Below, one piece after another: positions 45,827 through 54,714 of a DNA stretch of 64,000 nucleotides; the first letter of the stretch is position 1, and every line of letters starts with the position of its first letter. The DNA lies in contig JAPLDF010000041.1 in NCBI GenBank assembly GCA_026391835.1, positions 62,001 through 126,000 on the forward strand, read 5' to 3'. The DNA is from Bacteroidota bacterium. GTDB lineage: Bacteria > Bacteroidota > Bacteroidia > Bacteroidales > FEN-979. A program made the translations under genes and the position numbers. The notes beneath the pieces were generated by a model. The model was given only the letters and a program-made list of their open reading frames with translations, made no database searches and was not told where the DNA came from.

Positions 45827-48800
45827 TTACAGTTTAACCAGCTTCATTGTCTCCGCATACCCATCGGCCACAACTTTTACAAAGTACAGCCCGGTTGCCA
45901 TGTCGGAGAAGCTGAAATCGTGCGACTTCTCGCCGATCATGGTTTCGGTCATCACCTTGTCGCCGCGCATGGTGAACACTTCAACTTTAACATTGCCATA
46001 GAGTTTGTCGCCCTTCTGAACCAGCGTAAAGTTTGCGCTGGCAGGATTCGGGTAGATGCTGAAGTTAGCATTCTGCAGGGTATTCGGTGTGGTCATTTCT
46101 CCCGCAGCTACAGCCGGCATGGCCGGAGGATTGCAGTATGTGCCCGGCGAAATATAGCCATGCATATACCCTCCATTTTGTACAATGGTACCCGGCAAAA
46201 AGGATATCTTCTGCCAGGCGATAAACGTCGCACTGCCCCCGCTCTGAACCTCAAAAGTAGTTCCACCACCGGCAACAGTGATCATGTTTGAAGCATTGTA
46301 GCAGTTGCTGACCGTTTCCCCAATCGTACCTGTAACAGTGATGTTTTCAGGGATTCCGCTTGCCGTGGTAAAGGTCATGTCGTTGCCATAGACTGTAATG
46401 CCGCCGAAAGTGACCGCCCTGATCCTGAAATGATAGGTGGTGTTTGCTGTAAGACTGGCTATTGCAGCATTAATGTTCAGCAGAAGGCCTCCGTTAACTG
46501 TAAACGGGTTTCCATTGACCGATGTACCATATGCAGTGGTAAGTCCATAATCAAAATAGACATTTACATCCAGGGATGTGGGATTGATTGTTCCGTTCAG
46601 GGTTGAGGAATTTACAAGGATGTCTGTTGCAGCGGTTGTGGCTATTGCCGGAATTGGGGAGAACTCGAATGCTCCCATGTCCGGCGGATTTGTGCGGGCC
46701 ACACCTGCATAGTCAATTGGCAGGGCAGGAATGTAAATCCCGGCTTTCGGCATGGCAGTGGAAGTAGGCAACAGGTTGGTAGCGGATGTAAATACCGGGT
46801 CAATATTTTTTGCGTGTGCATCCATGGAGGTTATTGTCTGCCAGTCTAGCAGTGTTGGTTTGTCGACACTGTTGTACGAAGCAAGAACAGCTCCGACCCC
46901 ATCGCAAAAATAATCGTTGTAGTCAAGTGTGGTGAAAGCCGAAGGGCTTATTCCGACTGCGATGCAATAGGATTTGGATGCTGCCGTACCGCCGGGAAGA
47001 AGCTGGGAGGAATTTTTCAGGATATTGTTCCGGAAATCGACAAGAGTGATGCTGTTCCTGAAATAAACACAAGCCGAAACAGCAGCGGTTGTCGTATTCA
47101 GGTAGCTACCTTCCATCCAGATCGAATTGTGCTGAATCTTAAAATTGGTTCCTGAATTGACATATAAACCGATGGCATTTGGTCCATTAAAAGCGAGGCT
47201 TGATCCAGTACTTTTGATATTGTATATGAGGTTATTTGAAATTTCCGTCACTGTTGGTGTATTCGAACTATAAAAGATCCCTGTTGATGGGACTGCTGCA
47301 TCCAATGAGTACAGGTCATGAATGGTATTGTGTTTGATGGTTAAAAGGGTCACACCGCTGGTAATATTGATACCAATCGGCTGGCCAAGATAAAACCCAC
47401 TCATTCCTGCAGGTGGACCAAGAATCTCATTGTCCTGGATAAGCACATTATTTGTATAGCCTACTGAAATTTCAAGAGCGGTAATCGCTTGCGATGGATC
47501 TGATGAGCCAACAATGTTGTTGGTAACCACTGCATTGTTGCATGGATTTGAGGTGATACCGGCAATCTGGATACCGAATTTACCAGCTTTCACCTCATTA
47601 TTTGTGAATAAAAGGTCGTGGTAGCCCGCATTTCCTACGATTGTAAAGCATACAATTCCCTGTTTGTTTCCGACATAATCGGTAAATGCCTTCACAATAC
47701 AGTTCCTGATGGTAATATTTCCGGCACCTGCAAGGCCGTTATTATGCAAACCGATAACAGCAGACCCTCCAACTCCGGAAAAATAGTTGCTGAAGGTCAT
47801 GCTCCGGTCGCTGCCGCCGCTGTTCGATCCGTCGAAGATCACATACTGGCATCCGTTCAGACTGATCATGCTGTAATAATATGGACCAACAGTAGCAATC
47901 GACGTCTCAATCAATGGTGTTTTACCGGCAGCCGGGCGAAGGGTCACCGTATTCACTGCACTGGTACCCGGGATCGGGTTGATGATCATTGGCCAGGTTT
48001 CGGTTGGGTAGGTGTTGTCTGTGAGTTCGAGGACAACCGGGCAATTGACCCCTTCTGCCGCCAGATCATTGAATGCCTGGGTAATGGTCTGGTAAAACTT
48101 GCCAACACCAACCGTCAGGGTGCCGCACCTTCCTGCAATGACTTTGTAAGCGCTGGTAGCAGTTGGTGGAACGGAGGCTGCCGGGGGGGAAACTGAAAAT
48201 CCGCCTGAGCCGATCAAGGGATAGGTTCCAACATTGGGCGTGGTAAACTGGTCCTGTGCCAGGACATAATAATAAACACTGTCGCCCGAACTCACACCGG
48301 CACCGAATGTGAAAGTGTACTGGCTGCTGCCAATAGAAACCCCGTCAACATAATTCCAGGTTCCGGTATAAAACTTTTTCCATGCCAGGCGTGGCATACC
48401 CAAACCGGAGGTCGGCACTCCATGAGCATCTGCGATGGTGGCAGTCAGAATGCGGTCATCTGTCGAAGTGGAGTTTGCCAGGGGTGTGTAGATGATCACC
48501 GGGGCAAGCCTGTCATCAGGTATCCCTGCCAGTTCATCCGCCCCCATATCGGGCGCAACAGCCGGATAAGTGGGATTTTCAGGATACCCGGCATTTGGAT
48601 ATCTTGCATCATAGTCAAAATCGTTCACAATGCTCACCGGTGTAGAAACAACTGTACCGGCACTTTCACATTGAGTAGGAAGTGAGGTGCTTAAATGAAG
48701 GTCGTAAGGTGAAGTAGTCACATTAACAAATGGTGTGTTCTCAGAAACAGAGTAACACTCCTTTGGCCATTCTCTCGTTTTGTAGTCATTCAGTGTCATA

Positions 48801-50785
48801 TCAGTGACAAAGTTTGTTCCGTCGGTAATATAGGCGATCAGGTGTGTTGAAGATGGAGTTCCGGCAAAGTAATTGTTATTGTTGACAGCTGGGCTGAAAT
48901 TTTGCACCCCGGGGAAAAACAAACTGTATTTATTCGATTTCATGGCTATCGCAAGGCCGGTACCGGTAGGAGTGGTATTGTTTACAATGATATTGTTGCG
49001 TACGTCGATCGAGGCAGGTGCTGATCCAAGATAGAGACCTACGGTGCCAAACCCGGAACCGGTTGAAGTACCATCCAGGTAAACGGTGTTATTAAAGATG
49101 CCAAGTGTGGCAAGACCGCTACCAAACCCATAAATACCATAAAGTGCATTTGGCGAGGTAGAGTTGGGCGCTTTTAATTCGGAGATCATGTTATTGTAGG
49201 CGTATAATGGGCCTCCTGAGCTTGAACCCTGGAGCCATAAACCATATACGATGGAGGAGGCAGCGACACTGCCTAACGTTTTCATATTCTGAACTTTATT
49301 GTTATATACAGATTGGTTGTTCCCCTCCGACATATACACACCGATAACCTGGCCATTGGCCTGGTGAATGTTCCTGATGGTGTTGTTGTAGCAGTTTTTC
49401 ACCAAAGAGCCGTTATTCAGATACAGACAATAGGTAATACCGACCCCAACTGTGTTATTCGTGTCATTGGCAACGAGATTGTCGTGAACGTTGATCATGG
49501 CCTGGGTTCCGCCAGCGACGAGGTACATGTAGTAGGTTGACCCGGTTCCTCCGGCAGCCGATTGTTTTCGGACAATACCGGATATTGTATTTCCATAGTT
49601 ATTTGTAGTTGACTGAGTTGTCGGACCTCCTCCTGTATACATGCCATAGATCGCTCCTGTTGCGGCAACTGCAGATGAACCATATGTATTGTTGGTGATC
49701 TGGTTGTTGTAATGGTTTATGGTAACAGCAGAGTTGGTGTTATACATATAGTAGCAACTATTGGAGGTTGCATTGGGGTATGTACAATTCGTAACGATGT
49801 TGTTGTAAAAATTGTACGTGTTGTTTGTACAAGTCGATCCCATGTTATTGTAGAAACCATAGAAATTTGCAACACCGTTATAGGCGATGGTCACTGTATT
49901 GCTATAGACGTTTACATTTGCATTGTTTGCAGTATTCAACTGGATACCGGCGCAGGTCCCCGCACCGTTGCTGTTTACGGTACCGTTCACCAGGTTATTC
50001 GCGATGGTCAGGCGGTTCTGGTAGGAGGTGAAGATTCCATAGCATGCAGTTGAGTTTCCCCCGGGTCCTGTAACGGTGTTCCCGCCATCTTTACCGAGCT
50101 CATTCGACTGATCATAGTATGTATAAGGAGAAACCGCATCAGCAAATCCGTTGACAACGATGCCGCTGTAACAACCAGAGATCGTGTTACTGAAAAATTT
50201 ATTATTTGAATTTGACCCGGCAACATCCGTTACAGTGAGTTGTGCGGCAGGTAAAGTTCCGGGCAGAATATTTGCTGAATAGATCCCTACCGTGTTGGCA
50301 TTTGACTGCTTCAGGGTGATATTGCAGTTTTTAATGGTTATAAACTGTGAACCGTTTGTAGCCGAACCCTTCAGAACGGCATAGCCCCATTCAATTGAAC
50401 CGGTTGCATCGGCAACATCAATTCCATCGAAGGTAATATAATCGGCTCCCTGCAGTCCGAATACATAATCGAATGCATTGGGGCCTGCTGTGCAGCCGCT
50501 GATTACCGGGTTGGCTCCGCCGACACCGCGCTGGAACACGATTGGATTGGCCGCTGTACCAGTTACAGTAATCAATCCGGAGTTGAGGGCAGGCAGGGTT
50601 TCTGCATAGCCTCCGGCAATCACGAAGGTCACCCCTCCGGTGCCAACACCCAATCCATTGAGTGCGAAAATTGCATTGCTGACAGTCGTGTAGTCGCCCG
50701 GGATATTTTTTGTACCCGTTAACTGCCCGAAAGACAACACACTGATAATCATAACAAAAATGATGGTAACAATTGTTCTTTTCAT
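45827..50785 (-). CDS. Giant secreted T9SS beta-helix protein 2
   Basis: 1652 residues from the ATG at 50785, where MKRTIVTIIFVMIISVLSFGQ gives a signal peptide; the frame is open 28 codons further upstream, inside the small gene at 50802. The domain order copies protein 1: beta-helix, Ig-like middle (DDRLAPVIIYTPLANSTSTD), second beta-helix, fibronectin III-like segment (LNGTINPTSLDVNVYFDYG), Cys-Tyr...GGYMHGYI module, and T9SS sorting domain (FSIYPNPASANF to ETMKLVKL). The last 80 residues of the two are almost identical, the rest clearly diverged. No catalytic motif was recognised. It probably shares a transcript with the small gene upstream. Confidence 0.88.
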   Translation of the reverse strand: MKRTIVTIIFVMIISVLSFGQLTGTKNIPGDYTTVSNAIFALNGLGVGTGGVTFVIAGGYAETLPALNSGLITVTGTAANPIVFQRGVGGANPVISGCTAGPNAFDYVFGLQGADYITFDGIDVADATGSIEWGYAVLKGSATNGSQFITIKNCNITLKQSNANTVGIYSANILPGTLPAAQLTVTDVAGSNSNNKFFSNTISGCYSGIVVNGFADAVSPYTYYDQSNELGKDGGNTVTGPGGNSTACYGIFTSYQNRLTIANNLVNGTVNSNGAGTCAGIQLNTANNANVNVYSNTVTIAYNGVANFYGFYNNMGSTCTNNTYNFYNNIVTNCTYPNATSNSCYYMYNTNSAVTINHYNNQITNNTYGSSAVAATGAIYGMYTGGGPTTQSTTNNYGNTISGIVRKQSAAGGTGSTYYMYLVAGGTQAMINVHDNLVANDTNNTVGVGITYCLYLNNGSLVKNCYNNTIRNIHQANGQVIGVYMSEGNNQSVYNNKVQNMKTLGSVAASSIVYGLWLQGSSSGGPLYAYNNMISELKAPNSTSPNALYGIYGFGSGLATLGIFNNTVYLDGTSTGSGFGTVGLYLGSAPASIDVRNNIIVNNTTPTGTGLAIAMKSNKYSLFFPGVQNFSPAVNNNNYFAGTPSSTHLIAYITDGTNFVTDMTLNDYKTREWPKECYSVSENTPFVNVTTSPYDLHLSTSLPTQCESAGTVVSTPVSIVNDFDYDARYPNAGYPENPTYPAVAPDMGADELAGIPDDRLAPVIIYTPLANSTSTDDRILTATIADAHGVPTSGLGMPRLAWKKFYTGTWNYVDGVSIGSSQYTFTFGAGVSSGDSVYYYVLAQDQFTTPNVGTYPLIGSGGFSVSPPAASVPPTATSAYKVIAGRCGTLTVGVGKFYQTITQAFNDLAAEGVNCPVVLELTDNTYPTETWPMIINPIPGTSAVNTVTLRPAAGKTPLIETSIATVGPYYYSMISLNGCQYVIFDGSNSGGSDRSMTFSNYFSGVGGSAVIGLHNNGLAGAGNITIRNCIVKAFTDYVGNKQGIVCFTIVGNAGYHDLLFTNNEVKAGKFGIQIAGITSNPCNNAVVTNNIVGSSDPSQAITALEISVGYTNNVLIQDNEILGPPAGMSGFYLGQPIGINITSGVTLLTIKHNTIHDLYSLDAAVPSTGIFYSSNTPTVTEISNNLIYNIKSTGSSLAFNGPNAIGLYVNSGTNFKIQHNSIWMEGSYLNTTTAAVSACVYFRNSITLVDFRNNILKNSSQLLPGGTAASKSYCIAVGISPSAFTTLDYNDYFCDGVGAVLASYNSVDKPTLLDWQTITSMDAHAKNIDPVFTSATNLLPTSTAMPKAGIYIPALPIDYAGVARTNPPDMGAFEFSPIPAIATTAATDILVNSSTLNGTINPTSLDVNVYFDYGLTTAYGTSVNGNPFTVNGGLLLNINAAIASLTANTTYHFRIRAVTFGGITVYGNDMTFTTASGIPENITVTGTIGETVSNCYNASNMITVAGGGTTFEVQSGGSATFIAWQKISFLPGTIVQNGGYMHGYISPGTYCNPPAMPAVAAGEMTTPNTLQNANFSIYPNPASANFTLVQKGDKLYGNVKVEVFTMRGDKVMTETMIGEKSHDFSFSDMATGLYFVKVVADGYAETMKLVKL

Positions 50786-50801
50786 CGTTTTGGTTTTTTG
50801 G

Positions 50802-50993
50802 TTAAGACTCTTTTTCCTGTTCATTCTTATTTTCAGCACCCGGATTACCGGTATCGCCCTGGTGATCATCAGGAATACCGGTGATTCCCTGGAGTTTCTT
50901 TAGCAGTTCGTTCTCCGCCTTCTTTCTCCTGATCAGTTCTGAGAGATCATCCAGCCAGGAAGCGGGTTTTTCATTTTCATTCAGTTCATCCAT
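50802..50993 (-). CDS. Small charged protein upstream of giant T9SS gene 2
   Basis: 63 residues, highly charged: MDELNENEKPASWLDDLSEL, then a helix-prone IRRKKAENELLKKLQG, then a Gly/Asp/Asn-rich tail. I do not recognise a family. Support for a real gene is contextual: a full TTTG-N20-TAGATTTG promoter lies 38-69 bases upstream, and the 22-bp-phased repeats sit just beyond that. The stop is 16 bases before the start of giant gene 2. It has no signal peptide, so it would stay in the cytoplasm. Alternatively the region is a leader for the giant gene. Confidence 0.5.
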   Translation of the reverse strand: MDELNENEKPASWLDDLSELIRRKKAENELLKKLQGITGIPDDHQGDTGNPGAENKNEQEKES

Positions 50994-51030
50994 GGTGCAG
51001 TGCAGAAATTCAGATTGGACATTTCACCGG

Positions 51031-51062
51031 CAAATCTATTCCCCAAACAACACATAGTCAAA
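51031..51062 (-). promoter_or_regulatory. Bacteroidota-type promoter of the small gene/giant T9SS gene 2
   Basis: Minus strand: -33 box TTTG at 51059-51062, a 20-base spacer, and -7 box TAGATTTG at 51031-51038. This is an exact fit to TTTG-N19-21-TAnnTTTG. The start codon at 50993 follows 37 bases later. Confidence 0.65.
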
Positions 51063-51070
51063 TAATACCA

Positions 51071-51111
51071 TATTACAAAAGCTGTACAGGCATATTACAT
51101 TGCATATCGAG
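51071..51111 (-). promoter_or_regulatory. 22-bp-phased direct repeats upstream of the second giant gene's promoter
   Basis: TATTACA-N5-TGTACAG at 51071-51089 and a weaker copy (TATTACA exact, second half 4 of 7) at 51093-51111, again 22 bases apart. They end 8 bases before the -33 box of the promoter at 51031-51062, the place expected for an activator that touches RNA polymerase. Confidence 0.6.
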
Positions 51112-51159
51112 CTTGATTTTCTGATAGTTACAGAGATGGAGGTAAGTTAAGGACAACGT

Positions 51160-51285
51160 CTTTTGAGACCTTCCAAAGATGACCTTTGTGCCCTTTGTGA
51201 AAAATCTTCGTGCCTTTGTGGTTAAAAAAAGCTAACCACAAAGGCACAAAGGAGGCACAAACGACACAAAGGGGGTTTTGGAAAG
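51160..51285. repeat. Palindromic CACAAAGG element
   Basis: A perfect 15-bp stem (GTGCCTTTGTGGTTA at 51210-51224 and its complement at 51233-51247) with an 8-base loop, flanked on both sides by further CTTTGTG/CACAAAG copies that can extend the hairpin. It lies beyond the 3' end of the TPR-LuxR gene and holds no reading frame. The remainder of 50994-51300 is the operator and promoter described separately. Confidence 0.75.
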
Positions 51286-51300
51286 TGATGGTATGTCTGC

Positions 51301-53076
51301 CTACAATTGAGAAAGGAAGATCACCAGGTTTTCATCCTTGCTAATGCCAAGTTTTTGCCGCAGGCGGGATCGTGCGACCATAAGGCTGTTCTGTGACTGG
51401 TAGGTGATGGCGGAAATCTCCTTGGTACTCATGTTTAACCTGAGAAAAGCGCACAATTTCAACTCATTCGGGGTAAGATCGGGAAACTGGTCCCCAAGTT
51501 TTTTGTAAAAATCGGTATGTACCTGCTGAAACCTCACTTCAAAATCTTTCCAGTTATCCGGGTTCGAAGCACGTTCCAGTTCACCGATGATTGATTTTAT
51601 GATTCTCGCATTTTCTGAGTCGTTGGCGAGATCCATTTTCTTCAGTTTTTCGGCCAGAACCAATACAAGTTCATTCATCCTGGTGAGATACATTACATTG
51701 GTAGTCAACTCCTTATTTTGAAAATCAAGTTTTTCATTCAGGCCCTGCTTTTCAATTTCGAATTTTTGCTTTTTCTGTTTTTCCAGTTTCAGCATCAGGA
51801 AAAGGATCAGGATTACCGCGAGCAAAACAATCCCGCTTGCAATATAAACGATCAAAATGGTACGTTTTGACGATTTGGCCATGGCCATGCTCAACTCGTC
51901 ATCCTGGCGTTTTTTCTCGTATTCCTGCCTGACTTCCATCAGTTTAACTGCCTTGATATTCCCGGATTTTGCAAGACTGTCGGCCTGGGCCATGAATATC
52001 TTGTAGTAGAACAATGCCGAATCAAGTCTTGACCGATGCTCGTGGACCTGGCTTAGCTGCTGGGCGGAGACCATGATCTGCCTTACCTGCTTCATCGACC
52101 TGGCGACCGAATACCCTTCCAGGTTATATATCAAGGCTTTATGCATATCTCCCATTTGATACCAGGTGTCGCCCAGTCTTGCCAGCAATTCAGAATACTG
52201 AATGTTCGGTGGTCCGGGATGGATGCTGGCATGTTTTCTTTGGAGTTCAAGGCTTTTGTTGAGCATTGTTATTGCGCCGGGCAGATCAAGCTGTTTGCTC
52301 TGGATCATTCCATGAATCATCAATCCGCGTGATTCCATGATATTGTCCTTTGCCTTGTTTGCAACCTCAATGGATTGCCGCGCATAATCCTTCGCCATAT
52401 CCAGGTTGCCGAGGTAAAAGTAGCATTCACTCAGGTTCAGAAGCGGGTAAGCGACATTGACTGTATCGCCGATCTTCCGGAACAGTTGAAGTGCCCTGAT
52501 AAAGTACCCGAGCGCCGTGTTAAAATCATCGGAATCCATATAAATGTTCCCGACATTGTTGAGGACATGCGGTAAGATTTTATATAACTGCAGCTTTTCG
52601 GAAAGATCGATTACCTCCATGTAATAGGTCATGGCTTCGGCAATATTGTCCCTGACAAGACAGATGCTCCCCATCATCGATTTCATACGGGCATAAAGAA
52701 CCTGATCATTTGAATTTCTGTAATATTTTGCGGCGAGGGTGAAATTCAGAAATGCCTGGTCAAGCTGGTTCTTCTTCAATGCATAGAAAGCTGCCTGTGC
52801 ATACACATCCGCAAGCGGCTTTTCAGATTTCAGACGCCAGGCAAGGTTTTGGGCCTCCTTCCAGAAAATCTCGGCGGAATCAGGGTTGGCAGTCTCGTAA
52901 ACCTTTGAAATCGCAAGGTACAGTTCGATCTTTTTTATGACGTCGTCTGTTCTGAAGAGTTCCCGATGGAGACTGTCTGCCCTTGGTATGCCAGCGAATG
53001 AAACATTGAATGGCAGGATTGCCGTACAGACAAGAAAAAGGACGTAAAATAATATTTTTATATAAGAGCCTGACAA
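51301..53076 (-). CDS. Membrane-tethered TPR-LuxR-type regulator
   Basis: 591 residues. Order: signal/anchor helix (about 6-28), tetratricopeptide repeats over about 60-370 (for example HVLNNVGNIYMDSDDFNTALGYF), a membrane helix at about 410-430 (VYIASGIVLLAVILILFL), a coiled coil, and a C-terminal LuxR-like helix-turn-helix (LTPNELKLCAFLRLNMSTKEIS to RLRQKLG). There is no kinase or receiver domain. Such proteins in Bacteroidota are thought to act as one-component regulators held in the membrane, with periplasmic TPRs sensing a protein or peptide. It lies next to the giant T9SS genes and the repeats upstream of them, so it is a candidate regulator; this is inference. Confidence 0.87.
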   Translation of the reverse strand: MSGSYIKILFYVLFLVCTAILPFNVSFAGIPRADSLHRELFRTDDVIKKIELYLAISKVYETANPDSAEIFWKEAQNLAWRLKSEKPLADVYAQAAFYALKKNQLDQAFLNFTLAAKYYRNSNDQVLYARMKSMMGSICLVRDNIAEAMTYYMEVIDLSEKLQLYKILPHVLNNVGNIYMDSDDFNTALGYFIRALQLFRKIGDTVNVAYPLLNLSECYFYLGNLDMAKDYARQSIEVANKAKDNIMESRGLMIHGMIQSKQLDLPGAITMLNKSLELQRKHASIHPGPPNIQYSELLARLGDTWYQMGDMHKALIYNLEGYSVARSMKQVRQIMVSAQQLSQVHEHRSRLDSALFYYKIFMAQADSLAKSGNIKAVKLMEVRQEYEKKRQDDELSMAMAKSSKRTILIVYIASGIVLLAVILILFLMLKLEKQKKQKFEIEKQGLNEKLDFQNKELTTNVMYLTRMNELVLVLAEKLKKMDLANDSENARIIKSIIGELERASNPDNWKDFEVRFQQVHTDFYKKLGDQFPDLTPNELKLCAFLRLNMSTKEISAITYQSQNSLMVARSRLRQKLGISKDENLVIFLSQL

Positions 53077-53124
53077 CGCAAAAAGTGTTTGACCCTGTAA
53101 AAGTAATTCAATTTTTAATTGAAT

Positions 53125-53691
53125 CTACTTCAGTTTGAACACCACGCCGATGTTGGCATAGGTTGAATTATATCCCACCTCGCCGTTGACACCAAATGTT
53201 TTGGTAAAAAAGTACGAGGCGCCGAAGAAGATACCGCCATAAGGATATACAGGTGTATACCCGTAGTTCCCGGCATGATGGTCCCATCCATGGGCACAGA
53301 ACCCGATGCCAAGCGGGATTCCGCCATAGGTATCCAGCCCCTCTACATTCCAGCCATAGTGGTAGGCTCCCCGCGCACCAAAAATAAAATTAACCCAGGA
53401 TTCGTTCCAGTTGTCAATACCATAATGCTGACTGAAAAAGGAGATCGTCGCTTCGCCGCCAAGGGTGATCACCCCCGGCCCAAGATCCCACATGCCTGTT
53501 TCAAATGAACCCTTCAGGGCAGGACCCACGCCAACCCCGTTGCCAAAGAAATGAGTGCCCGATCCTGCACCTGCATTCACAATCCAGGTCCCCAGCCGTA
53601 CAGGGTCAAGCGGCCCCTGGGCAACGACACCCCTGGGGCTGACAAATACAAAAATAACCATGATCACTATGATTTTCAATAACTTATTCAT
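53125..53691 (-). CDS. Small outer membrane beta-barrel-like protein
   Basis: 188 residues with a signal peptide (MNKLLKIIVIMVIFVFVSPRGVVAQ). The mature part has alternating strands rich in Gly, Tyr, Phe and Trp, such as ISFFSQHYGIDNWNESWVNF and YPYGGIFFGASYFF, and ends in NIGVVFKLK, consistent with an eight-strand barrel. No specific family is recognised. Its gene is 48 bases upstream of the TPR-LuxR gene in the same direction, so the two may be cotranscribed, which would link the regulator to the outer membrane. Confidence 0.7.
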   Translation of the reverse strand: MNKLLKIIVIMVIFVFVSPRGVVAQGPLDPVRLGTWIVNAGAGSGTHFFGNGVGVGPALKGSFETGMWDLGPGVITLGGEATISFFSQHYGIDNWNESWVNFIFGARGAYHYGWNVEGLDTYGGIPLGIGFCAHGWDHHAGNYGYTPVYPYGGIFFGASYFFTKTFGVNGEVGYNSTYANIGVVFKLK

Positions 53692-53750
53692 GTTTTATTG
53701 GTTTTTATGAACTACTTAGATTACTTTAAGAACCAAATAAACAGACCTTA

Positions 53751-53769
53751 CCTCATCCCCCTGATGAGG
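53751..53769. repeat. CCTCATC/GATGAGG hairpin
   Basis: A perfect 7-bp stem with a five-base loop, overlapping the left end of the 53766-53896 element. It shares GGGGGATGAGG-like sequence with the repeats at 40555-40585 and 45812-45823. Confidence 0.55.
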
Positions 53770-53896
53770 TTGTCTCAAAAGTCAAATTTCACCGCTAAGA
53801 CGCAAAGACGCGAAAAATAAAACTATTGATAATCAATTCTTTGCGTCTTGGCGTCTTCGCGGTGAACATAGGGCTTCATGCTTTTGAGACAGCCTC
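53766..53896. mobile_element. Nested palindromic element, MITE-like
   Basis: Outer inverted repeats of 16 bases (GAGGTTGTCTCAAAAG at 53766-53781, complement at 53881-53896, 15 of 16 matching) enclose a second inverted repeat (53788-53814 and about 53840-53866) built from TTCACCGC and AAGACGC units. No reading frame of coding character is inside. The ends resemble those of insertion-sequence-derived repeats common in Bacteroidota, so a non-autonomous element is likely. No target-site duplication was seen. The rest of 53692-54042 holds nothing that I recognise. Confidence 0.7.
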
Positions 53897-54042
53897 TAGA
53901 AACTGGTTCCTCCTGTTTAAGGCGGGGCTGAATACTGGATTCATTCTAAAAACGTCACTCTTATATAAAATGATATATCAACCGACACTTTTTTTCATGA
54001 GCCGGTGCAACATCATTGGGAACAAACACTTAGCTACTGGTA

Positions 54043-54603
54043 CTATACCGGTTTCCTGATAAACCATCCGCACAGCTGGCCAAAACCCCAGCCGATCAGT
54101 CCGCCTGCAATCCATCCGGCCAGGATATCACCCGGGTAGTGGACGCCAAGATAAATCCTGGTATAGCTTATGAATATGGCCCATATAAGCATCAGCATCG
54201 GGAAAAACCGGAACGGTCTTTCAAGCAGGATGATGAGATACACTGCAATGGCCAGGTTCGTCGAAGCATGGGCCGAATAAAAACCATGCTGACCACCAAG
54301 GTATCCGTTTACGGTATGCACCCCTTTGAGCCCTGGTTCATAAGTGGGACGGGGTCTTTCAATAAAATCTTTGAAAAAATTCGAGAGCTGGTCGCTGACA
54401 ATAATCATGAGTATTGCAAAAAGAACGATCCAGATTGCCTGCCACTTATACCTCCTGATCACCAGGTATAACATCAAAACATATAACGGGAGCCATGTGA
54501 GGGAGTTGGTACCCCAGAACATGATGGCATCAAAAAAAGGGGTATGCAGTCCGTTTAAGAAGAGAAATAAACCCTGGTCAATTGATTTTAATGTTTCTAG
54601 CAT
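54043..54603 (-). CDS. PAP2-family membrane phosphatase
   Basis: 186 residues with five to six membrane helices. The three phosphatase motifs are present: KDFIERPRP near residue 74, YSAHAS near residue 112 (usual form PSGH) and TRIYLGVHYPGD near residue 150, with the catalytic histidines. Members dephosphorylate lipid phosphates such as undecaprenyl pyrophosphate or phosphatidic acid. The gene stands alone, with a palindromic element downstream and obgE upstream on the same strand. Substrate is not predictable. Confidence 0.9.
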   Translation of the reverse strand: MLETLKSIDQGLFLFLNGLHTPFFDAIMFWGTNSLTWLPLYVLMLYLVIRRYKWQAIWIVLFAILMIIVSDQLSNFFKDFIERPRPTYEPGLKGVHTVNGYLGGQHGFYSAHASTNLAIAVYLIILLERPFRFFPMLMLIWAIFISYTRIYLGVHYPGDILAGWIAGGLIGWGFGQLCGWFIRKPV

Positions 54604-54714
54604 CTATTCAGGCAGATAACAATGCCGCTCATGAAAATGTAAAACGCTTATTGGCAATATACTGAAAAGGTCTCTCAGCATCCGTATTTCGTAATTTTTA
54701 ATTTTTAATTCATT

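Noticed and set aside
53826-54059. 77-codon frame starting within the palindromic element
   Set aside because: It begins in a repeat arm and runs over the PAP2 gene end; no coding character is seen.
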